A DNA stretch of 64,000 bases, taken from Flavobacteriales bacterium (GTDB lineage Bacteria; Bacteroidota; Bacteroidia; Flavobacteriales_D; Parvicellaceae). The notes under the pieces are model-generated. The model searched no databases. It was not told the DNA's origin and was given only the letters and a program-made list of their open reading frames with translations. Positions within the stretch are counted from its first letter, which is position 1, and each line of letters begins with the position of its first letter. The translations under genes were made by a program, and so were the position numbers. Shown piece after piece: positions 55,201 through 62,648 of this stretch. The stretch is from NCBI GenBank assembly GCA_025210295.1, contig JAOASC010000045.1, positions 1 through 64,000 on the forward strand, read 5' to 3'.

Positions 55201-56298
55201 ACAAGTGGTTATGAATCAGGCGATGAATTTCCTGTGGGAAGTGTATTGTTAGTTTATCAAGCCACTGATTTAAGTAATAATGTCGCAACTTGTAGTTTAA
55301 CTGTTGAGGTACAAGAAGTCCCAGATCAAACAGCTTTTAATGTAACAACTCCTGTTGGTTTATGTTTAAATGGAGACACTATAATTCAATTAGATGAATG
55401 TTTAAATTTAAACAGTAATCATGGTGGGGATTTTTATGTGAATGGAACATTGACTTCAGCTGATTACCAACCAAGTGCGCAAGGCACTGAGGATGTAATT
55501 ACATATATCTATGGGACTGGAGCTTGCATTGATACAATAGAGCATGTTATTGCATTACATCAACTCACTGCTAATGCAGGTGAAGAAGACTCAATTTGTG
55601 GATTATCTTATGAGTTAGCAGCTATTCCAGGAGGGAATACGCAAACCAATTATTGGATGGGAGAGAGTGCGGTCTCATTTAGTAACAACCAACATAATGC
55701 AAATGTTACAGTAAGTGAAGGAGGGGTTTATTATTTTTATTGGGTTGCTCAACAAGATCAATGTGTTGTTAGCGATTCTGTACAAATAATATTTTACCAA
55801 CAACCTACAGCAGATGCAGGTGAAAATCAAGTAGTGGAAATCAATGAGGTAGATTTAGATGCAAGGCTAGATTATGGTGTCGGAACTTGGATTGTAGATG
55901 AGTCAGAAGGAATGATAGAAGATTCAACATTGTATAATAGCCATGTAGATGATCTAAATTTAGGGTTAAATACTTTCATTTGGGTGGTAACCAATGGGGT
56001 TTGCCCGTCAGATTCGGCAACAGTTAGAATTTTTTATGATATGTTGACAATCCCTAATGCATTTACACCTAATGGAGATGGAGTCAATGACGAGTTTAGA
56101 ATAAAAGGGTTTGAATTGTATTCAGATGCTAAAATAACAATAATGGATAGATGGGGAGAGGTTCTTTTTATTACTGATGAATCCAATGAGGCCTGGAATG
56201 GAACTTATGAAGGTAAGGACGTAGTGGAAGATACTTATTTTTATATTCTTTATATCAATGAAAAAGAATATACAGGCTATATAGAGCTGAGAAGGTAG
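52282..56298 (+). CDS. giant surface protein with HYR repeats and type B (CHU_C) T9SS domain
   Basis: A 1338-residue exported protein. The signal peptide ends at SVYAQ (residue 21). The N-terminal half is a SBBP-like propeller (repeats such as GGKDGFVAKFNLQGNLIWS, PTDGSIYIGGYAGN, residues about 30-515). The middle carries HYR-type beta repeats rich in Cys, Asp and Thr (about 590-1015). Then come an Ig-like region and the gliding-motility-associated C-terminal domain (IPNAFTPNGDGVNDEF to IELRR, residues about 1256-1338), the type B T9SS signal. Proteins of this kind are mounted by a partner PorP/SprF, and the next gene is exactly that, starting on the stop codon. No enzyme motif is visible, so adhesion is inferred. 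Confidence 0.93.
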   Translation: MKRFFVFAIFYLLIWSSVYAQGQIHRWDWYQEADSSNYQVVHDIAIDSARNCVYAVGGFEDDLSSNFGGVSARGGKDGFVAKFNLQGNLIWSFGIGGPGSEDEEVLSIDVDPTDGSIYIGGYAGNHYINFRGTGSGSGGTSVAQVWGGTDAFIAAYRGDGRLKWAQRDGSTSDDVCNDVVVDPSSNGVAYTGSFISVMELNTENLNMGDSDGDEHLFIAKRKKSNGDGIWRGYSRSQGGDFQRGIGLTRDANYLYLLGEYNGDATNGLRLVIEEITGNYPIIGGTVNIYGGRYTSSLLIDPSMSTQSIFYARVKDSDGEIEASNSWLYNIYSDGTDYAGDIAYRSNNLFISGSVGNNAFFKGLSNNPNIVGNECFVSKHSVSSGDAINKVDEPNLTASFAIMNTISFNSNYVIVGGGTDGTIRFDGNANNDLVPPNGRDEGFVVFYDQNLNFVERQKVSGNGTNEVNAVSGWRKHAFVGGAFGGTANLDDDGTMTGQDDESGFVSLLKHRDCTPQFGYGMDSVCQESPVLTVSYNDPVGVFSQIGNGLTLDSQTGEIDPFSSVGNSNNQIVYTTFIGCSDTVALHIEGSTSPSFNNPPINDTVYTDNGVCGTNYAYPSLEAVPDCGEDTIFQIDGSNLTSGSFFQMGSTLQSWVVADYYNPNDTANFIITVVDNIEPEISFSDDTVYFYADANSCEAIVDVESLLVFTDNCNIDTVLQVGDLTYLNGTSFSVRDAAYKLTYKVLDASNNSDSASIIVYVRDTINPVINNCIATDTTVYLTANECEKEMLFSNISATDACGIDNTSWVPQSTMFSVGTTAVTYTATDVNQRVSTCSFNVIVVDNAPPEIYNCIATDTTVYLTASECEKEVLFNNITTYDPCGPTTNTWQGVPANNLFPLDTTEVTYIVVGGNQDSSTCTFDVIIIDTLSPTFDNCFSDTTIYANMGECSQVFNTPDLGVNEYCGLSGGALMQIDTSGYESGDEFPVGSVLLVYQATDLSNNVATCSLTVEVQEVPDQTAFNVTTPVGLCLNGDTIIQLDECLNLNSNHGGDFYVNGTLTSADYQPSAQGTEDVITYIYGTGACIDTIEHVIALHQLTANAGEEDSICGLSYELAAIPGGNTQTNYWMGESAVSFSNNQHNANVTVSEGGVYYFYWVAQQDQCVVSDSVQIIFYQQPTADAGENQVVEINEVDLDARLDYGVGTWIVDESEGMIEDSTLYNSHVDDLNLGLNTFIWVVTNGVCPSDSATVRIFYDMLTIPNAFTPNGDGVNDEFRIKGFELYSDAKITIMDRWGEVLFITDESNEAWNGTYEGKDVVEDTYFYILYINEKEYTGYIELRR
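54586..55071 (+). repeat. tandem HYR repeats, 243-bp period
   Basis: The segment coding NCIATDTTVYLTANECEKE (54586) recurs 243 bp later as NCIATDTTVYLTASECEKE (54829), an 81-codon unit. A third, more diverged unit begins near 55078 with NCFSDTTIYANMGECSQ. The first two are close at DNA level, pointing to recent duplication. Confidence 0.75.
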
Positions 56299-57185
56299 TG
56301 AAGGTAATCAAACAACATATAGTCTTTTGGGTGTTAATACTTTCTTTTCAAGGTATATATAGTCAGTATTTGCCTTTGATGAATGGTTACTTTAAAACAA
56401 ATCAATTTATCAATCCTGCTTCAGCTGGGGTAAATGATCATATGGTTGCTTATACTGGGATTCGAAAACAATGGGTAAGGATAAAAGGAGCTCCATCTAC
56501 TCAAATGTTTGCATTTGATAGTCCATTAACAAAACAAAGAATAGGGTTAGGAGGGGTGTTTTATCGAGATAAAGTAGGAGCTACAGTAACCAATGGTTTG
56601 CAGTTTAATTATTCTTATAGAATCAGAGTCTCGAGGAAAATGCGTTTAGCTTTTGGGGCAGATGCAGGGCTTGAAACAAGTAGGTTTAATGTGAATGAAC
56701 TTGAATTAATAGATGCAGCTGATCAAACGTTTGCTGATGAATATAGTCGAGTGAATAAACTAAAGTTGGGAGCAGGAGTAATGTTGTATGATAAAAAAAT
56801 AACCATTGGATTGTCAATGAATGATGCTGTAAAGTCCTCAGGTTTTGGAAATTTAATCGCTTACTTACAATACAAAAAGAAAGTGAATAGAGAGTGGAGT
56901 TATACTCCGGGAATTTTGGTGAAAATGAATACTTTATTAATAAAACAAGCAGAGTTTTCCGTATTAACTTCGTATAAGCAACAATTTTCCTTAAATTTGG
57001 GGCTTAGAACAAATGGCAGCATTCTTGCAGGTGTAGGATTTAACCCAACTAGCCAATTGTTGGTTTTATATAGTTACGACTATATTGCTGGGAGATTAAG
57101 AAGTTACACATCTGGTTCTCACGAACTAACGTTAAAATATGATTTTGTACAAAAATATAAAACATCGTCTCATAGATCCTTTTAA
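56298..57185 (+). CDS. PorP/SprF-family outer-membrane protein
   Basis: An outer-membrane barrel that anchors type B cargo. The start is a GTG that overlaps the TAG of the adhesin gene (TAGTG). The signal peptide ends near GIYSQ (residue 22). The family mark NQFINPASAGVNDHMVAYTGIRKQWV follows at about residues 35-61, with FDSPL, LGGVFYRDKVGATVT and YDYIAGRLRSYTSGSHELTLKY. At 295 residues it is normal. SprF in Flavobacterium is needed to secrete its neighbouring giant adhesin SprB. By the same logic it should serve the protein encoded just upstream. Confidence 0.92.
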   Translation: MKVIKQHIVFWVLILSFQGIYSQYLPLMNGYFKTNQFINPASAGVNDHMVAYTGIRKQWVRIKGAPSTQMFAFDSPLTKQRIGLGGVFYRDKVGATVTNGLQFNYSYRIRVSRKMRLAFGADAGLETSRFNVNELELIDAADQTFADEYSRVNKLKLGAGVMLYDKKITIGLSMNDAVKSSGFGNLIAYLQYKKKVNREWSYTPGILVKMNTLLIKQAEFSVLTSYKQQFSLNLGLRTNGSILAGVGFNPTSQLLVLYSYDYIAGRLRSYTSGSHELTLKYDFVQKYKTSSHRSF

Positions 57186-58536
57186 GGTATTGTTTGTATT
57201 GACTTTTGTATTTAGTCTCAATAATTATTTTTCACAAAAAATTTCTATAAAACAGGTCAAAGTCAATGATTTTGAAGAGTCCTCTTTTGCTCCTTTTGTA
57301 AAAGATGGATGGCTTTATTTTTCATCTAATAAAAAAAGGTCATCATTAACCTCTATTCAAACAGAAGATGGAGAGTTATTCTTTGATCTTTATAAAGCTG
57401 AGATTAAAGAGCAAAATAAATTAAAAGCGAAGCACATTTCATTAGGAGATTCTGTCAATAGGATGTTTAATGAAACATCAAGTTGTATTCATGGGAATAC
57501 CCTCTATTTTTCATCCAATTCATTTGGAGAAGTTAAAAAGAAAAAAATCGGTAAATATGGTATTTTTCTTTATAATCTAGATTCTACCTCTAATCAGGCT
57601 ATCCAAGCTTTTAAATACAATGATAAACATTTTAACGTTGCTCATCCTACCATCAATGAAGATGGGACAATGTTGGTGTTTAGTTCTGATAATATTGCAG
57701 GAGAAGGAAAGTCCGATTTATATTTTTGTAAGTATGTAGACGGAGAATGGGCTACACCTCAAAATTTAGGAATTAATATCAATACCGAGGAAATGGAAAC
57801 TTTCCCAAGTTTACAAGGAAGAACCCTTTATTTTTCTTCTGATAGAAAAAATGGTAAAGGTGGGCTGGATATTTATGCTTCTATTTTTGATGGAAAATCT
57901 TGGTCTGTTCCCAAACTTTTGCCAGAGCCAATAAATACTAAGTATGATGACTTTGGTTATACGTTAAATCCTGACTTTAAGAGTGGTTATTTCTCATCAA
58001 ATCGAACCAAAAAAAGAGATGGGATTTTTTACTTTGAATACGATATTCCTGTAGTCAATGAATTTTACCAACAAGAACTGTATTTCTGTTATACTTTTGA
58101 AGAAACTGAAATGGAAGAAACAGATTCTCTCAAGTTTCAATGGGATTTAGGAGATGGTACTTTACAGAAAGGTAGATTAGCCGATCATTGTTTTTCTGAT
58201 ACAGGAACTTATAATATAGAAATGTCTGTTATTGATAAATATACTGGTACGATATTTGAAAATGTGTCATCATATCAAATTATCATTGATGCTCATAATC
58301 AGCCTGTAATTGATTTGGAAGATATAAAACCTGGAGTGGTAAAAGTTTTTGTGAATAAGAAATGGAGCAACCAACAATTTACAGACTATTACTGGATTGT
58401 AGATGGCGATTTTGTTTTTGCAGATGAATTAACTTTAAAGTTTAAGGATAAGTCAGAAATAAATGTTAAATTGGTGATTTGGGATAAAGAAAGCCCAGAA
58501 TCAGTAACAGGTGTTGAGCGAATAGTGTACAAATAA
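57139..58536 (+). CDS. PD40 propeller protein with PKD domain
   Basis: An exported 465-residue protein. The ATG at 57139 lies 47 nt inside the sprF gene. A TTG just after the sprF stop is an alternative start. The hydrophobic signal is FKVLFVLTFVFSLNNYFSQ. PD40 repeats cover about residues 50-300 (GWLYFSSNKKRSS, NEDGTMLVFSSDNIAGEGKSD, SSDRKNGKGGLDIY). A PKD domain follows (SLKFQWDLGDGTLQKG, about 320-385). This pairing is frequent next to SprF in Bacteroidota. It probably sits at the periplasmic face of the outer membrane. Function unknown. Confidence 0.85.
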   Translation: MILYKNIKHRLIDPFKVLFVLTFVFSLNNYFSQKISIKQVKVNDFEESSFAPFVKDGWLYFSSNKKRSSLTSIQTEDGELFFDLYKAEIKEQNKLKAKHISLGDSVNRMFNETSSCIHGNTLYFSSNSFGEVKKKKIGKYGIFLYNLDSTSNQAIQAFKYNDKHFNVAHPTINEDGTMLVFSSDNIAGEGKSDLYFCKYVDGEWATPQNLGININTEEMETFPSLQGRTLYFSSDRKNGKGGLDIYASIFDGKSWSVPKLLPEPINTKYDDFGYTLNPDFKSGYFSSNRTKKRDGIFYFEYDIPVVNEFYQQELYFCYTFEETEMEETDSLKFQWDLGDGTLQKGRLADHCFSDTGTYNIEMSVIDKYTGTIFENVSSYQIIIDAHNQPVIDLEDIKPGVVKVFVNKKWSNQQFTDYYWIVDGDFVFADELTLKFKDKSEINVKLVIWDKESPESVTGVERIVYK

Positions 58537-58543
58537 ATTGGAA

Positions 58544-59500
58544 ATGAGAAAATTAAATTTACTTATTATTTTTGTGGTTATAACGCTTTTAGAAGCTTAT
58601 GCTCAGCCAGTACCAGCAGCAGAAGAAAATATCCCTTTTTTAGTGACTTTCGGAAATAAAGCTAAAACGTCATACGGCGATGATGATTTTAGACAAATAT
58701 TTTATTTTTCAATTCCAAAAGACTATAGAAAGCCTTTTTACATTAGAATATTTGATCCCAATATAGGAGGTGAACATGATGAAATTATTGGAGATCCTAA
58801 TACGAAAACAAAATACTCCGTATATGGAGGAAAAGGGTGTATTTCCAACCGAAATCAAAGAAGTGGAGCTCATGGTAACTTATTAGGTAGCAAAACTTTT
58901 GATTCAAAGTTAACTTATGATGATAAGTGGTATACGTTTGGACCCTTTAACCCATCTCAAGGGGAATACGTTGCCAAATATTATGGAAACGTTTTTAAGA
59001 TTATCGCTCAAGGAACTGAGGGGAATGATGGGAATCTTTACCGTTATTACCTTAGTACATCTCCAACGAAGAATACACCTATTGATGGTGGGAATGCTTT
59101 TACTTTTTTCTACACCTTTAGATTACATGCAGATGCTAATCAAGTCTCACACATTTATCCTTATGTCGATAATGAAGTAATTTCAATTACACAAACCAAT
59201 TTTGATTGGGATAGCGATGGATCGATAAAATTGTATTCTGTAGCTACAATGGCCAAAAGTTTAGCAGTATCAGCAGATGATAAATCTGCTTCTAGTGAGT
59301 ATTTTGTGAAAAAATCGGAAAAAGGAACATCGTTAGATATCCAGTTTCAAAAGCGGAAAACCAATACGTTAGACAACAATAATGTAGTCTTTTATATCAG
59401 GAATAATTACGGAGAAGCAATGCCTTTCTATACCGTTCCTATAGGGGGAGTTCCTAAATTTAAAGGAAATACTAAGGTTACGGTTCAACGGAGAAGATAA
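58544..59500 (+). CDS. exported protein of unknown function in the SprF cluster
   Basis: The ATG at 58544 is used; a TTG two codons earlier is possible. The signal peptide ends at EAYAQ (residue about 23). The remaining 295 residues are beta-rich, with SYGDDDFRQIFYFSIPKDY, FYIRIFDPNIGGEHDE, RSGAHGNLLGSKTFDS and YIRNNYGEAMPFYTVPIGG. No named domain is recognised. It lies 7 nt after the PD40/PKD stop and 1 nt before the phosphatase gene, so all five genes from 52282 form one transcription unit. Confidence 0.7.
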   Translation: MRKLNLLIIFVVITLLEAYAQPVPAAEENIPFLVTFGNKAKTSYGDDDFRQIFYFSIPKDYRKPFYIRIFDPNIGGEHDEIIGDPNTKTKYSVYGGKGCISNRNQRSGAHGNLLGSKTFDSKLTYDDKWYTFGPFNPSQGEYVAKYYGNVFKIIAQGTEGNDGNLYRYYLSTSPTKNTPIDGGNAFTFFYTFRLHADANQVSHIYPYVDNEVISITQTNFDWDSDGSIKLYSVATMAKSLAVSADDKSASSEYFVKKSEKGTSLDIQFQKRKTNTLDNNNVVFYIRNNYGEAMPFYTVPIGGVPKFKGNTKVTVQRRR

Positions 59501-59501
59501 A

Positions 59502-62500
59502 ATGAAAAAGAGACTATTATTCTATATTCTTATACTAATTAAATTTGCTGGTTTTTCTCAAGAGTACAAATTTAATTCTTATGGTCAGGAGCAAGGGCTT
59601 ACTGACCTGTTTATTTATACAATAGATCAGGCAGATAATGGATACTTAATGGTAGGAACCAGTCAAGGAATTGGTTTCTATGATGGAGGACACTTCGAAA
59701 TGAAAACCACTGAAGATAATTTAGTAGATAATCAAATCAGTGCCAGTTTTAAGGATTCTAAAGGAGCCATTTGGTATGGACATACACAAGGAGGAGTCAG
59801 TAAATATATCAATGAAGAGTTTGAAGTCGTTCATCCAGGTGAAGGCATTAACTCTATGATCAATGGTATTCAAGAAGACAGTAAAGGGAATATCTGGTTT
59901 TCCACACAACAATTTGGTTTATTTACCATTAATGAAAATAGGAAAACAGTATTTTTTAATGAAAAGTTTGAGGGGAGAAATATTACGACACTTTATATCG
60001 ATGAAAATGATTACTTGTTTGTTGGATTTGATGAAAAACTGGAGGTGTATCGCTTTGTAGATGGTAAAAAAGGAAAAGTACTCAGTAAAATTCAAAACAT
60101 CAATGATCTAGAGGGGCAGGTCAATAAGATTATACCTTTAGAAAATGGAAGGATGATTGTTGCCACACGTTCAGGACTGTATGCTGTTGATCAAAAAGAA
60201 AAAATATTTGTTGTTACACCAATTAAAATTTCAAACCTAGAAGAAGAGTTGAATATCAAAGATATCTATATCAATTCAGGAAGACTGTGGATAAGTACCT
60301 ATGGAAGTGGTGTTTTAAGAACTATTTTAACAAATAATAATTGTTTTGTTTCAGAAATTTATACCAACCAAAATGGTTTAAAAGGAGATGATAATATTGA
60401 AATTACTTTTATTGATAGAGAAGGTGTACTTTGGTTAGGAACGGCTGGAGATGGACTTTTTTCTAAAGAAGATAATTTATTTACGTTTTACTTTAGAGAC
60501 AAGGTTGAAGAAAACGAAATTAAATATTTGGATGTAACCGATACTGAAGTGTGGGTTGCTCAAAATGATGGCTTAAACTGTTATGACAAGCAGTATGGAA
60601 AGTTGAAATATCAATTTAATTCAGAAAATAGCGGATTACCTCAAGGAAATATTTTGTGTTTTAATTTTGTAAAGGACTCCATTATATTAGTAGGATTTGA
60701 AACTTTAGGGCTTTACTATAAATTTGTTGACCAGGAGCAGTTCTATAAGTTTGACCTCTCAGATGATGTCTTGTCAAGGCAAGTTACCGCTATTGCTGTA
60801 GGAGAAAATTATGTATGGGTTGGGACGCAAAATGGTGTCTTTAGAGTGAGTATAGCAGATAGAGAAATCAAAAGCTTTAGCATGGGGGATGGATTGTCCC
60901 ATAATTCAATTCAAAGCTTATTGGTTGGTCAAAATAACGAACTTTATATTGGTTCAAAAAGCGCATTCTTAAATATCATAGAAGAAGATGAGGTCTTTAA
61001 AATTCCTTTTAGAATCAGTGAAGAAGAAGAGTTTGTTTCGGTGAGTGTCTCAAAAATAATAGAAAGTAATAGCGGTAATATCTGGATCAGTACACATGGT
61101 CAGGGAATATTTTGTTTTGCAGATACCATTATTAAACATTACGATACCAGAGATGGGCTTTTTAGTAACTATTGTTATGGAGTAGCTTATGATGATAAGG
61201 GAAAAATATGGGTAAGTCACGATGGTGGTTTAAGTAGCATTGATTTGAATGCAGATAAAGTGGATGTTTATAATAAAAGGTATGGTTTAAATACCCGATT
61301 TTCAGTGTCAGCAATTGATTTCTTAGCTAATGAAGTTTGGTTTGGAACCCAAAATGGTGTGGTGCGTTACAATTCAAAAGAGGCATTGAAAAATAGTATG
61401 CCTCCAATTACTTCTTTTAGTCAAGTCGTGATTAATGATGATGTCATGGCTGGTATAATTCGCGATACAATGCTGCCTTTTAATGAACACGATTTAGAAT
61501 TTCATTATAAGGGGATAAGTTTAAAAAATTCACTGGGACTAAAGTATAAATGCATTCTGGAAGGTTATGACGATGATTGGTCAGAATTTACTGAAGATAA
61601 AGTAAGAAAGTATACCAAAGTAAGAGAGGGAAATTATGTTTTTAAGGTAAAATCATTTAACGATGATGGAGTAGAGGGGAATATGGAGATGATCGCCGTG
61701 TCTATTGCCGTGCCTTACTATAAAAAATGGTGGTTTTATCCAGCGTTGTTGTTGATCATTGTTTCCATTGTTGTTTTTATTGTTAAGTATAGAGAAAGGC
61801 AACACTTAAACTATATGAATACGCTTTCAAATGAGTTGGAGTTGAGAACGGCTGAGTTAGTAGACCAAAAGGAAAAAATGGAAGAAATCAATAAAGATTT
61901 AACCGATAGTATTAACTATGCTCAACGTATTCAATCAGCAATTCTTCCCGAAGATGACTTTGTAAAAGAGTTGTTCCCCAATAGTTTTGTATTGTTTAAG
62001 CCAAGAGATATTGTAAGTGGAGATTTCTATTGGATTAGAGAATACTTTGGGAAAAAGATTGTCGTCTTTGCAGACTGTACAGGACATGGAGTTCCAGGAG
62101 GATTTATGAGTATGATTGGAAGAATCCTATTAAGAGAAACCTGTACCGTAAAAAACCTTAGAGATCCGGGAGTAATCTTGGAAGAAATAGATAAAGGATT
62201 GGTGAATGTATTAAAACAAACAGATGATATCGACTCCAACAAAGATGGAATGGACCTGGGAGTTTGTGTCATAGATTCTAGAACCAACATGTTGTCGTAT
62301 GCAGGTGCCATGAGACCGTTATATGTCTATAGAGATGGAGTTAGAAAAGTGTTAAAAGGAAATAGACATTCAGTAGGAGGAATTTCACAAACAAAAAAAA
62401 TATTTGATGCACAAAATTTCCAATTAGAAGCAGGAGATACCTTGTATATGTTTAGCGATGGCTTCCCAGATCAATTTGGAGGAAGCAAAGGGCGTAAAAT

Positions 62501-62648
62501 GAAAATTTCGGTATTGAATGAATTGTTGGACCAAGTATGTCAAATGCCTTTTGAACAGCAAAAGGTAGAAATAGATACTTTCTTTGAAACATGGAAGAGA
62601 GGTGAGCCGCAGATGGATGATGTTTTAATGATAGGGCTTAAAGTATGA
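59502..62648 (+). CDS. transmembrane sensor phosphatase: periplasmic propeller, Y_Y_Y and SpoIIE
   Basis: The 1048-residue protein has a signal peptide (MKKRLLFYILILIKFAGFSQ). Two-component-regulator propeller repeats follow (about 25-650, with GNIWFSTQQFGLF, GVLWLGTAGDGLF, YVWVGTQNGVF). A Y_Y_Y domain lies near 665-735, one membrane helix near 741-762 and a coiled coil near 765-815. The cytosolic C terminus is a SpoIIE PP2C phosphatase (about 820-1048). Its metal-binding Asps are in SGDFYW, FADCTGHGVPGGF, MDLG and FSDGFPDQ. It should read an outside signal and dephosphorylate an inside protein of anti-sigma-antagonist or SiaC type. It ends the SprF cluster; mutS2 overlaps its stop by 4 nt. 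Confidence 0.9.
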   Translation: MKKRLLFYILILIKFAGFSQEYKFNSYGQEQGLTDLFIYTIDQADNGYLMVGTSQGIGFYDGGHFEMKTTEDNLVDNQISASFKDSKGAIWYGHTQGGVSKYINEEFEVVHPGEGINSMINGIQEDSKGNIWFSTQQFGLFTINENRKTVFFNEKFEGRNITTLYIDENDYLFVGFDEKLEVYRFVDGKKGKVLSKIQNINDLEGQVNKIIPLENGRMIVATRSGLYAVDQKEKIFVVTPIKISNLEEELNIKDIYINSGRLWISTYGSGVLRTILTNNNCFVSEIYTNQNGLKGDDNIEITFIDREGVLWLGTAGDGLFSKEDNLFTFYFRDKVEENEIKYLDVTDTEVWVAQNDGLNCYDKQYGKLKYQFNSENSGLPQGNILCFNFVKDSIILVGFETLGLYYKFVDQEQFYKFDLSDDVLSRQVTAIAVGENYVWVGTQNGVFRVSIADREIKSFSMGDGLSHNSIQSLLVGQNNELYIGSKSAFLNIIEEDEVFKIPFRISEEEEFVSVSVSKIIESNSGNIWISTHGQGIFCFADTIIKHYDTRDGLFSNYCYGVAYDDKGKIWVSHDGGLSSIDLNADKVDVYNKRYGLNTRFSVSAIDFLANEVWFGTQNGVVRYNSKEALKNSMPPITSFSQVVINDDVMAGIIRDTMLPFNEHDLEFHYKGISLKNSLGLKYKCILEGYDDDWSEFTEDKVRKYTKVREGNYVFKVKSFNDDGVEGNMEMIAVSIAVPYYKKWWFYPALLLIIVSIVVFIVKYRERQHLNYMNTLSNELELRTAELVDQKEKMEEINKDLTDSINYAQRIQSAILPEDDFVKELFPNSFVLFKPRDIVSGDFYWIREYFGKKIVVFADCTGHGVPGGFMSMIGRILLRETCTVKNLRDPGVILEEIDKGLVNVLKQTDDIDSNKDGMDLGVCVIDSRTNMLSYAGAMRPLYVYRDGVRKVLKGNRHSVGGISQTKKIFDAQNFQLEAGDTLYMFSDGFPDQFGGSKGRKMKISVLNELLDQVCQMPFEQQKVEIDTFFETWKRGEPQMDDVLMIGLKV

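Noticed and set aside
57139-57185. frameshift between sprF and the PD40-PKD gene
   Set aside because: Both proteins have complete ends and separate signal peptides, so a 47-nt overlap is a simpler explanation.
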